NCBI GenBank assembly: GCA_964036195.1
Contig: OZ038452.1
Coordinates: 25,741,785-25,805,784, forward strand
Length of the DNA stretch: 64,000 nucleotides
Direction of reading: 5' to 3'
Source of the DNA: Sphaerolaimus hirsutus
Taxonomy: Eukaryota; Nematoda; Chromadorea; Monhysterida; Sphaerolaimidae
Shown here: positions 1 to 9,416 of the stretch, one piece after another
Position numbering within the stretch: position 1 is the stretch's first letter
Layout of the letters: each line of letters begins with the position of its first letter
Program-made: the position numbers and the translations under genes
The notes under the pieces: generated by a model
Database searches by the model: none
What the model was told of the DNA's origin: nothing
What the model saw: the letters and a program-made list of their open reading frames with translations, nothing else

Positions 1-619
1 CAAACTATTTAATACAATAACATGGTGTCATATGGTGGCAGTATTATGAACTGTGTCAGTTAACTGGCAGTGCAGTCATGTCAAAGCTATGATAAATTAT
101 ATTTCGGTCTTTCAAAGCCTTACACCGCAAAAAAAAACGGACCGGCTGTGTAACTATGGTAATTGTATTTAACAAAACAATTACCGTGGTAGACAGGTTT
201 TTGAACCATGTTCCATGCTGTATAGTTTTCACCGCTAGCAAACCGGATAAATACCCGCGCCAATGAGCAAAGAGCGAACTATTTATTTAAACTCACTTTG
301 GGTTGGCTATCCCTTGAATCCGGCGGCTCTGTCGCCACTTCCACACCATAATTATTATCCTGCAAATCCAAATCCTTCACCCCATGTGCCTCCATTTCTC
401 GCTGACCGATGGCAATTTTCATGCGCCGCACTTCAGTGTGACGGTGCCTGGCGCCGGCGCCGCGGTGCAGTGCTCATGAATGTTCGCATGCGCCAGTGCA
501 TGCGCTCTCCCGTTTTGTTGCCCATGTACTGGCGCTTGATCGTGCTGCGGGCGCCATAAATAGGCTATAAGTGGGCGAATTCGACCTGCCAGAGTAGATC
601 GGATTGGAGCATGTGTTTT
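1..619. other. Left edge, no gene recognised
   Basis: I see no exon with family similarity here, although the RAD54 reading frame must continue leftwards. The stretch 400-560 is relatively GC-rich, but its open frames look arbitrary. The upstream RAD54 exons carrying the Walker A motif were not found and must lie before base 1. Confidence 0.5.
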
Positions 620-851
620 AAATGGTGGCCCACACACTAGTTGACACATGTGCGTCAACTGGTCCGTGTCAACTCAGATTTCGGCTTCACGTGTAGCAGA
701 ATAATCTCTAAATTCACATTCGGCAATGTTGAAATACAAAATTTTTACGCCAATTACATTGAAACATCGCTCTGCGACACTTGAAGCTGAAATCTGAGTT
801 GACACAAACCAGTTGACGCAAATGTGTCAATAATTGTGTGGACCGCCATTT
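620..851. repeat. Foldback MITE, TAGTTGACAC family
   Basis: The two ends are inverted copies. The left side reads AAATGGTGGCCCACACACTA and the right side reads back as AAATGGCGGTCCACACAATT. Both continue inward through GTCAACTGG and TCAACTCAGATTTC. A second, similar copy lies at 58018-58240. Non-coding. Confidence 0.8.
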
Positions 852-1556
852 ATGTTGGGAGAGAGTTACTTAGGCTGCTGCTCACGCTCACATTATGCGC
901 GATGTTCGCCCCCGACCCAAATCGGGTGCCAACAAAGGCATAGTACGGAAGAGTGAGCCGTGTTTAACGCCCTAAAGCGTGAGTTTCCCATGCACACGCT
1001 TCTGGGGCTGGCGGCAGTTAATTGCCACTTTCCTGGCTGGTGCGTTCATTCGCGTAGACAGGTAAATATGGGTTGAAAGCATTCGTACACACTTGCGAAT
1101 GGATTCGTTGGCCATGTTCTATCTGTTTACGGAGTTATTCACGCATTTAATGCATGCATTTAACATTAAACTTTTCTTCGAATCGGAAGTCGCATTTGGT
1201 CACGTGGAAATTTGCTGAAAAAGCTTGCATACTTATTGGGTTCAGTCAACTGAACGGGATAAACTTATTTTAAATAGCTGAGAGTAGCTTATTAAACGGT
1301 AATAGAGTGAATAACGTGCATATGGTATTGGTAGATCAAGGCATAACACATTCAAACAAACAAAAATGAAACAAACACGAGTAACTAAATAGAAAGAAAC
1401 TCTACGTAAAACCGTAATCACCGCTCCAATGTAGCTTGATGCTCCTCCTCACGTAGTCCGAAATCGTACTCGGACAAATTAACAGAAATCCAAAATTTTG
1501 AGAGAGAAAGTGGTACACACGCCTTACCCACCAAACTTATTATTTATAATTATAAG
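852..1556. other. Unassigned non-coding DNA
   Basis: No exon, RNA gene or clear repeat was recognised. The stretch lies upstream of the first RAD54 exon in the window and is probably intron or flank of that gene. Confidence 0.4.
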
Positions 1557-1787
1557 CAGGTGTCTCCAGGATTTTGAACCTCGCGGGGGCTGGATAGATA
1601 GCAAATCGCTTCTCCGGAGCGATAGATAGCTAACAAAATTTATGTGGGGGGACTCTCAGGGTACAATATATACACTTTTTCAACTATATACACGAAAGTA
1701 GCCAAAAAATGTGTATGAGTATAAAATAAGTATAACTGGTACATTTGGGGGGCTGCCCCCCAGTTCTCCCCCCATTGGAGACCCCTG
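1557..1787. repeat. hAT-like MITE, CAGGGGTCTCC ends
   Basis: Terminal inverted repeats are CAGGTGTCTCC at the left and GGAGACCCCTG at the right. The flanks ATTATAAG and TTTATAAA look like a decayed 8-bp target duplication. The interior contains CTCGCGGGGGCTGGATAGAT, shared with a better-preserved copy at 56052-56562 whose 8-bp duplication is perfect. Confidence 0.8.
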
Positions 1788-1953
1788 TTTATAAATATCC
1801 TCAAGCCTCTGAATGAACTGAATGCAGCATGTCATCGCATACTTTAAATACACATAAATAATTCATAGTTCAAATAATTCATATTCTATTTATGCATGAC
1901 TTTTCATCCTGGCCATAAATACTATTGTTTGATCTCGATCTACCCCTTTTCAG

Positions 1954-4900
1954 AATTGGGACAGGGAACTCAACAAATGGCTGTGTGGTAGATTGAACTC
2001 ACTCGCTGTAGATTCGGGCACAAAGTCGGAAATCGACAATAAACTGAGTAAGTCGAATTTTACTTATACGGCCGACTCCGCACTCGGGAAATCAGGGACG
2101 TAGCCAGGACTTTTGAGCGGGGGGGGGTTGTATACGGAGCCTAGCGAACGGGGGGGGGGGTGGCGCCCCCATAAAGTTTTACCCCTGTAGTAAGGGAATG
2201 GCGCCATTCGTAGGCACCACTGGCGTTGGCATTGGCGCCAAAACAGCAGTATGTCGGTATACATATTACGGGCATATACAGCGACATAGACAGGAATTGA
2301 GACCATTTTCACTGGCTATGAGGCTGCGGAAACCGGTCAGCCGAAAGATGTTTAGGGAAAGGGAAAATGCGCGCTTGCGCGCAAATTTTTTTCAAACTGT
2401 CGGTAAATCGTCTTCTGGAAGTGCCATTTCTGGCACATTAGTTGGTCCGGCCCGGGAAAGGCGGGGCGCCACCCCGCCCCTCTGGCTACTCCCTTTCGAT
2501 TGGTTTTTGTGATAAAAAATATTTGCTCCGCGTTCGCACGTTATTTGTGACGAGGCATCATACATAAAATATTTCATATTCATCCCAAAAATTGTTGAAA
2601 CGTAATTTTTCCAAAGCTTTCATTTCAACCTTACCGCGCAGGGCAGTTCATGCAAAATGTGAGCGCACGCAGTCCCACACCAGTTCTGATAATATCCTAT
2701 GAAACGTTTCGTCTGCACGCCGCGGTGTTGCACCAAGGTTCAGTCGGCTTGGTGATTTGCGATGAGGTGTTTTTTAATTTTCCGGTGCTATTTGTGACAT
2801 TTATCTTCAATTTTTTTGTGACCGTCACTATTTTTGTCAGGGTCACCGCTTGAAAAACAGCGACAACCTGACCTACCGCGCGCTGGTGCAACTCCCAGAC
2901 TCTGTAAAATGTCAAATGTCATGCAAAGTGTCAAAAGTCATGCAAAGTGTCAAAAGTCATGGAAAATGCCCTGCAAAATATCAATTTTGCAGAGCATTTT
3001 CCATGACTTTTGACACTTCGCATGACATTTGACATTTTACAGGGTCTGGGACTGCCCCCAGGACGGCTTGGAGTGCATGAGGCGCGTGCTACTGTCCGGC
3101 ACGCCCATACAGAACGATTTGTTGGAATATTTCAGGTTTTTATTTTTTTTGTCACTTTTCGACCTTATGTTGGTGAAATATGACTGTTCACAATTTCTAC
3201 CGTAATCGATCGAATAGGTAGATTTTCATTCCCCCTTTAGTTTGGTGCAATTTGTCAACGCCGGAATCCTGGGCACGGCTGCCGAATTCCGCCGCCGCTT
3301 TGAGATTCCCATACTGAAAAGTCGCGACGCGGCCGCTACAACGCAGCAGCGGCAAATTGGCAAGGAGAAATTGAAGGTCTCGTTTTATCCGCCATTTTGT
3401 CATTTCGGTTCATTTGGTTCTTTTTCTCACATTTTTGTCACCGTCGCAGGAACTGTCGGACATTGTGCAACGCTGCGTTATACGCAGAACGAACAAATTG
3501 CTCACCAAGTATCTTCCAGTGTGTTAATTTGAAATATTTATTAATTAAACATTTATGTACCGTAAATAATTCCGTGTCGCCCGCTGATTACAGGTTAAGT
3601 ATGAGCTGATTGTGTGCTGTCGTCTGAGTGATCTGCAAGTGCAAATTTACGAGAAATTTCTGTCCTCAAAGACTGCGCAGCGGCTCTTGCGGGAAAATGA
3701 TCGAGACAGCAGTAAAGGTATGATCATTTACATACCGTATTTGCTTGAATGACCCCCTTGAATGATCCCCCCCCCCTGTCTGACGAGCGATAAAAATACC
3801 CCCTCGAATAATTCCCCCATTAGGTATATTATGCATTTGTGTATCATTTCAACACAAATTACATTGTTGTTGTTTTTGTTATGATTTATTAACACAAATT
3901 ACAAATTGTTTTTTTTGTTGATAAATCATATTTCAGTAAATGAGTTGATAAAACATGCTTGAATATTTTGACGAAATAATACCTCTCCCCCTGAATAATT
4001 ATCCATCTTGAATACATAGTTACCCCTCAAAAAAGTCTGACGAAAAAGTTATTCCCCAGGGTTCCCTAGTTTCTGCACAGTACCCATTGCTTGCGTTTGA
4101 CTGAAGCAGCCTGGCGACCAGAGGTTATCGCGCTTCAAATAATCCTCGGTGAAATTTGATGCCTACTCATCAAATGACGATAAGAAACGTTTCACGAAGG
4201 AAAATGCCTTTTCTAATTTTTTATATATTTTTTGTGAACGTGGGCACAAAATAAACACCTTCCCGGACAAGTTCACCACCCATTTTTTTATTTCACTTCA
4301 GATGCAATATCTCTGATAATGGGAGTGGTATAAACCTAATATTTGGTGGGTATATAGTCCTAACACCCAACTACTCCGTAGCAATGGGGGAAGGTGCGGC
4401 GACTTACTTCAGGGTGGGTCGCCCTATATGTAAACATTTTTTGTCGCTTTTTCGGTGTCCCAAACAAGTTCACCACCCACTTGATTAGCTACACTACTAG
4501 GGCCATATCTCCAGCTGTGAGGGCGATAGAAAGTTGTAATTTGGGGTATGTCTTGCAAACAACCCCCTCTCACAATACACCAGTGGGCGGCCACCAACGA
4601 CCCACTACAGCATGGGTCGCTGAATATAAAATTGTTCATTTTTTAAAAATAACCCAAGTCTCCCAAACAAGTTCGCCACCCAACTGCATTATAAAAAATG
4701 TTGTGAGAACAGACCTGATAACAAAATTGAATAAGATTTAGACCCTAGTTCTGCTCATAAAAATTTTTTCAATGGGGCACCCACCCATCCCATAAACAGC
4801 AGATTGATAATTTCACTTTAAACCAATTTTTTGTTTCACACTTAAAAAGTTGGTTTACAAAGTTCACTAGGGGAGGGTCTAAGGTTAAAAGTTATGTAAA

Positions 4901-7900
4901 CAACATAACCTCTTAAATGCATGCATAAGGAAATTTATTTGGGGTGAATGAAAAAGTGGAAATTTTGTCAAATTGTGTTCCTGTGAAGATGTGATTATGA
5001 CATCATAATATTCACCCCAAATAAATTTCCTTATGGAGGCATTTCAGAGGTCATGTTGTTTACGTAACTTTTAACCTTGGACCCTTCCCTAGTGAACTTT
5101 GTAAACCAACTTTTTAAGTGTGAAACAAAAAATTGGTTTAAAGTGAAATTTTCAGTCTGCTGTTTATGGGACGGGGTGGGTGCCCTACTGAAAAAAATTT
5201 AATGAGCAGAACTAGGGTTTAAATCTTATTCAATTTTATATCAAGTATGTTCTCACAACATTTTTTTATAATGCAGTTGGGTGGCAAACTTGTTTGGGAC
5301 ACTTGGGTTGTTTTTTAAAAATGAACAACTGTTAATGCAGCAACGCAGACTGTAGTGGGTCGCTGGCAGGTAGCCCCACTGGTGTATTGTAAGGGGGGTT
5401 GTTAGCAAGACATCCCCCAAATTTCAGCTTTATACCAGCCTCACAGCTGGAGATACGACCCTCGAAATGTAGTCAATCAAGTGGGTGGTGAACTTGTTTG
5501 GGACACCAAAAAAGCCAAAAAAAATTGTTGCGTATAGAGCAACCCAACCTGTAGTGAGTCGCCCCACCTCCCCTCATTGAAGCAGAGTAGGGAGGTGTTA
5601 CAACTTTATATATTCAAAGTTTCAGCTTTATAGCACCCCCATAGACGGAGATATTACATCCAAAGTGAAAAAAATAATTGGGTGGTGAACTTGTCCGGGA
5701 AGGTGTTTAAGTATGCGCGCGTGTCAACTGTCCTGTCCGTGGAGCATAAATGATGCAAGATTTTTGTGCAGGCGGCGGGGGAAACGCAAGTTTGGCAGCT
5801 ATCACCGGCCTGAAGAAGCTGTGCAACCACCCGGCCCTCGTTTACGACAAATGCGTGCAGGGCGCCGACGGCTTCGAAGGTCCCCTATTCTGAATCTTAC
5901 TGTACTTTGACTGTCACCCCCGCCACCATCCCTCCCTGTAGACTGCAAGTCGCTCTTCCCCGGCGGCTGGGATCCTAGCAGCGACCCGGCGCCGAGCCTG
6001 AGCGGCAAGTTGGCCGTGCTCGACTGCATCCTGGCGACGGCGCGCAACAGCACCTGCGTGGACGCGGCCAGCGGCGGCGTGCTCAAGGAGAAGGTCGTGC
6101 TCGTGTCCAACTACACGCAGACGCTCGACCTGTGCGGCAGGCTGTGCGACGTCAGGTCAGCTCTGGGGGCGGTCCCGGAACCTGTAGAGTGTAAAGGACC
6201 CTGTAAAATTGCAGGTGTCGTGTGAAAGACCCTGTAAAATGTCACGTGTCGCGTAAAAAACCCTGTAAAGTGTCATGTGTATTTAAATCTGATGTCCAGA
6301 AGTAAAATTGGATACGATACAATAAGATGTGGATACACACGCCCTTTTACAGGGTCTTTTACGTGACACATGACATTTTACAGTCTTTTACACTTACCGG
6401 GTCAGGTACTGCCGCCAGGTTGTCGCTCGGCCACGTGGACTTTTTTGAATTGATTCTGATGTTGCACAATCTGCAGCACTGCACATAACCTATGGCCTTT
6501 TTTAGACACTATCCTTACGTGCGTTTGGACGGCTCCATGACGATCAAGAAACGGGGCAAGATCGTAGAGAAGTTCAATGACCCAGAGGTAAATTTCCCGC
6601 TTTTTATGTGTAAATACCCCCCCCCCCACGTCGCCCCAAAACTCAGGACCCCACATTCATTTTCATGCTGAGCTCTAAGGCGGGGGGCTGCGGGCTGAAT
6701 CTGATCGGCGCCCGCCGCCTGGTCATGTTCGACCCCGATTGGAACCCTGCCAACGACGACCAGGCCATGGCGCGCATCTGGCGCGACGGGCAGAAGGGCA
6801 CCTGCTTCGTGTACAGGTTGATCGCGGTGAGCCGAGTAAATACACTTTTGTTGTGATTGGAAAATGTGCGGGTGAGAATGAAAATATGGGCATTAGTAAG
6901 TATATAAAAAGATGTTTAAAGATTACCGTATTTATTCGAATTACCCCCGCGTGTTGATCCTCCCTCGAGTTGACCCCCTTGAGCGACCTGAGGAAAAAAG
7001 ACCCCCCTCGAAATACCCCCTGTCTTGAATGATGTACATCATGTATGCTGTATATTATGTATGCTTTTTCATTACGCAATTTTCTGACGACATAAAAAAC
7101 CCTCGAATAAGCCCCCTTCGAATTAACCGCCCCCCTACAAAGTTGCTGACGAAATAATAAACCCTCTGGGGGTATTTCGACAAAAATACGGTAGTTAATT
7201 TTTGGCTACCATTTCAAAACATCATTACAAGAATTCAAATACATTCAATTTGCTCACTACCACAGACGGGCACCATAGAGGAGCGAATGCTGCAGCGGCA
7301 GGCGCACAAAAAGGCTCTCAGCTCGTGCGTGGTGGACGGCGCCCAGGACGTGGCCGTGCACTTCAGCGGCGACCAGCTGCGCGACCTGTTCAAGCTCGGC
7401 CGCGACACCGACAGCGAGACCCATGACACGTTCGTCTAGGGTTTAAATCCCGATCCCAAAAAATTTCTGGATTTGGCAGTCCCGATCCCGAAATTTCAAA
7501 AAAACGAATCCCAATACCGGTCCGGAAAATTTTCAAATCCCCGATGTCGGAAAATTGATGAAAATGACAAGAGTTCAAAAAATTACTTTTGCACGAAGAA
7601 ATGTGAATAGAAACCTCCAGTGTCCAAGTTATCACACTTTTATGGCATCCCGGCGTAATTTTTGACCATTTCTGTGACAAATCAGAGAAAAACCTTTAAT
7701 ATCAGAACACTGTCCAAAATCCCGATCCCGAAATTTCAAAAAACGTTTCCCGAACCCGGAAACTTAAAAAACCAACCCTGATCTAGGAAAGTCAATCCGG
7801 TTTGACCCCTACGTTGGTCTGATGAAAGCACAACCTAATTAAATGAGTAGATGCAGGGTATGAGCTGGGCGGGGAAAAAAACATTGTCACACGCAAGCCC

Positions 7901-8914
7901 AACTGCGCAAAACCATACCGTGAATCGTTATCTACCTATTTACGCGCGAGCTATCTAAATACGCTTTAAATCGTGTGCCACGGCTTTGCAACATCACTTT
8001 TACACACTGCACAATAGCACGAGCTAGCGCGCGGCGGCGCAGGCTCAAGTGCGCGCGTTGCGTCAACGGGGTGGAGACCCGAGCGGCGCGCGGCACCGAC
8101 CAGCGGCAGGGCGACGGCGAGCACAACGACCTGGCCGATTGGGGACACGCGAGCGTGCGCGACCGCCGTCGCCTGCCCGACCCCTTGCTCAGGTGCGTTT
8201 TCTGTGGGAACCCCACCCTCGTGGGTTTGTGCCGCTCCTGGTGCAGTCTTGCATAGAGATGGCCAGCGGTGTTTTTTAACCAGCTGGGATGCTTTCAACC
8301 GCTTTTGAGTGTGAAATGGATAAAATTTCAAAATGTCGACATTTTTTGAAAAAGTGAAAAATGCGCTTTGAATCAGTGCTTTTGTTAAAGCAGGGCCAAT
8401 TGATAAACGCGCACTTTGCATCCATTATAATGCACTGCTCATTGCACGACGTATGTGGCTTTGGTAAGATGAGTAGTGGGCAGATCTTGATGAGTGCCGG
8501 GTCTAGATGAGTAGCGCGTTTAGTACAATAGCGAACCTACATCGACTTTATATATTACGGGGCCCGGGACTGGCACAGGTTTATCGTGTTGTTTTATTCA
8601 GACAAATATGGTAACATTCTGTCTAAAGATAGTTGTCCGATCAGTATATCTGCAGAAAACTGGATTGTCAGTGGTGTTGTTACATACATTAACGGTTTCA
8701 GATCGATAATGGATAGCGGTTTGGTGTCATTTGTCTTTCATCAACAGAGCCACGAGCAGCCAAGCAAAACTGCCGATCAGAAAAATGCAGATGAGGTAAG
8801 CTATTTTAGAGCTTAATTTTTTTGTCACACTCAACTAAACTACCTAATTAATTGACAATTTTTCAGAATGATAGTGATGTTGGGGAAAGTAGTGTGGATG
8901 AAAGTGTTGAATGA
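1954..8914 (+). CDS. RAD54L: RAD54-like recombination ATPase, 3' portion
   Basis: SNF2-family double-stranded DNA translocase that acts with RAD51 in homologous recombination in the nucleus. Fifteen exons join in one frame: 1954-2047, 2642-2766, 2841-2885, 3062-3135, 3241-3376, 3450-3518, 3594-3717, 5772-5879, 5942-6155, 6506-6587, 6647-6826, 7266-7429, 8043-8192, 8702-8795 and 8867-8914 (568 residues plus TGA). Visible motifs are motif II DEGH (split between the second and third exons), [38 protein letters not shown] and [12 protein letters not shown]. The tail has CARCVNG and FVFHQQSHE, as in RAD54L rather than RAD54B. About 200-250 N-terminal residues, including motifs I and Ia, lie before the window. 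All introns are GT-AG. One intron (2886-3061) is exactly a transposon-like foldback. The donor of the 7430-8042 intron lies inside a MITE target duplication. No frameshift was seen. Confidence 0.95.
2092..2496. repeat. Degenerate hAT-like MITE, CAGGGACGTAGCCAGG family
   Basis: It starts CAGGGACGTAGCCAGG and ends near CTGGCTACTCCC, with a poly-G tract and GGCGCCA-rich core like the intact copies at 27313-27748 and 62447-62881. It lies within a RAD54 intron (2048-2641). No clean target duplication remains. Confidence 0.65.
2886..3061 (+). mobile_element. Introner-like foldback forming a whole RAD54 intron
   Basis: This 176-bp sequence is one long hairpin: the left half (GTGCAACTCCCAGACTCTGT onward) is the inverted complement of the right half, which ends ACAGGGTCTGGGACTGCCCCCAG. 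The first two bases are the splice donor GT and the last two the acceptor AG, so no other intronic sequence is present. Joining the flanks gives TYRAL then [10 protein letters not shown], the length expected in RAD54 family proteins. The phase is 0. Pairing of the arms would bring the two splice sites together. That it moved as a transposon is inferred from further copies at 38.9 kb and 55.3 kb. Confidence 0.85.
3735..4050. repeat. Degenerate CCGTATTTCC-type foldback
   Basis: It begins ACCGTATTTGCTTGAATGAC and carries the run of C-tracts and GACGA-type spacers seen in the palindromic family with TACCGTATTTCCTCGAAATA ends. The right arm is decayed. It lies within the RAD54 intron 3718-5771. 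Confidence 0.5.
4253..5708. repeat. 1.46-kb palindromic element in a RAD54 intron
   Basis: The ends are AAACACCTTCCCGGACAAGT and its inverse complement near 5689-5708. The arms stay complementary for roughly 700 bp each, meeting around 4930-4990. Within each arm a unit of about 190-200 bp is repeated, each with a phrase like CAAACAAGTTCACCACCCA, an ATATCTCCAGCTGTGAGG-like phrase and GACCCACTACAG. Similar units recur at 43200-44350. There is no open frame for a transposase and no target duplication was seen. Confidence 0.8.
6170..6419. repeat. Introner-family remnant inside a RAD54 intron
   Basis: The ends GGCGGTCCCGGAACCTGTAG and, at the right, CAGGTACTGCCGCCAGG are an inverted pair related to the 2886-3061 element, with internal CCCTGTAAAATGTCA phrases. 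Here the intron (6156-6505) extends beyond the element on both sides, so this copy does not itself supply the splice sites. Confidence 0.6.
6924..7193. repeat. CCGTATTTCC-type palindromic MITE
   Basis: The ends TACCGTATTTATTCGAATTA and GTATTTCGACAAAAATACGGTA are inverted repeats with C- and G-rich inner parts. TA at both edges is compatible with a TA target duplication. It lies inside the RAD54 intron 6827-7265. Confidence 0.75.
7437..7811. repeat. hAT-like MITE (GGGATC-hexamer family) at a RAD54 donor
   Basis: The ends TAGGGTTTAAATCCCGATCC and GGTTTGACCCCTA are flanked by CGTTCGTC (7429-7436) and CGTTGGTC (7812-7819), an 8-bp duplication with one mismatch. The interior is rich in CCCGATCCC hexamers. 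The last exon base and the splice donor GTTCGT lie inside the left target duplication. Confidence 0.85.
8193..8701. other. RAD54 intron with degenerate repeat
   Basis: It contains a decayed A/T-tract element (about 8255-8400, with GCGCTTTGAATCAGTGCTTT-like phrases) and three irregular GATGAGTAG-like phrases near 8468-8515. Nothing coding was recognised. Confidence 0.4.
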
Positions 8915-9416
8915 TTCAATTACAAAGCAATGTTTCTGTTTTAAAATATTTTATGAGGACGTTCTTTTTTCATTTGTGTTCAATTATTTTTCCTAGCTTG
9001 TGTTTCAAATATGATATTGAGAAAAATTGTACTCTCAAAATGTAAATAAATATAATCACGCATGCCATCACCCTGTCACCATATTATTTTTGGGTGTAAA
9101 ATTCAAATCAAAGTGAAGCGGCCACGGCAGAAATTGTAAAAGTCAAAACGCATCGATTGTGTAAACACATTGATTGACATTGGTGATGCGCAGACTGTTA
9201 AGTTTTTGTGGCAGTCGGAAAAAATGTGAACCCTAAAATTTGCTACTGCGCAACATCATTGTCGAGTAGTGTGGGTATAATTTTTATAACGAATGCCTGA
9301 AGATGTACTTTTTAACCAATACAGACTGTACTAGGGAACGGTATGACTAGGGAGTGTAAAGGGAAAATGTCGACTATACAAAAAATCAACTATTTACGTA
9401 AATATTTATGTGGAGG
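8915..9416. other. Shared 3' region of RAD54 (+) and ACAD8 (-)
   Basis: Only 502 bp separate the two convergent stop codons. An AATAAA at 9045-9050 could serve RAD54. No equally clear signal was found for the opposite gene, so their 3' UTRs may overlap. Confidence 0.5.
9045..9050 (+). terminator. Candidate polyadenylation signal of RAD54
   Basis: AATAAA lies about 130 bp after the RAD54 stop codon in AT-rich sequence. Position and motif fit, but cleavage is not shown. Confidence 0.5.

Noticed and set aside
7437..7811. Idea that the GGGATC MITE created the RAD54 intron at 7430
   Set aside because: About 230 bp of unrelated intronic sequence follows the element, and the downstream duplicate already carries GTTGGT. 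The intron probably predates the insertion.
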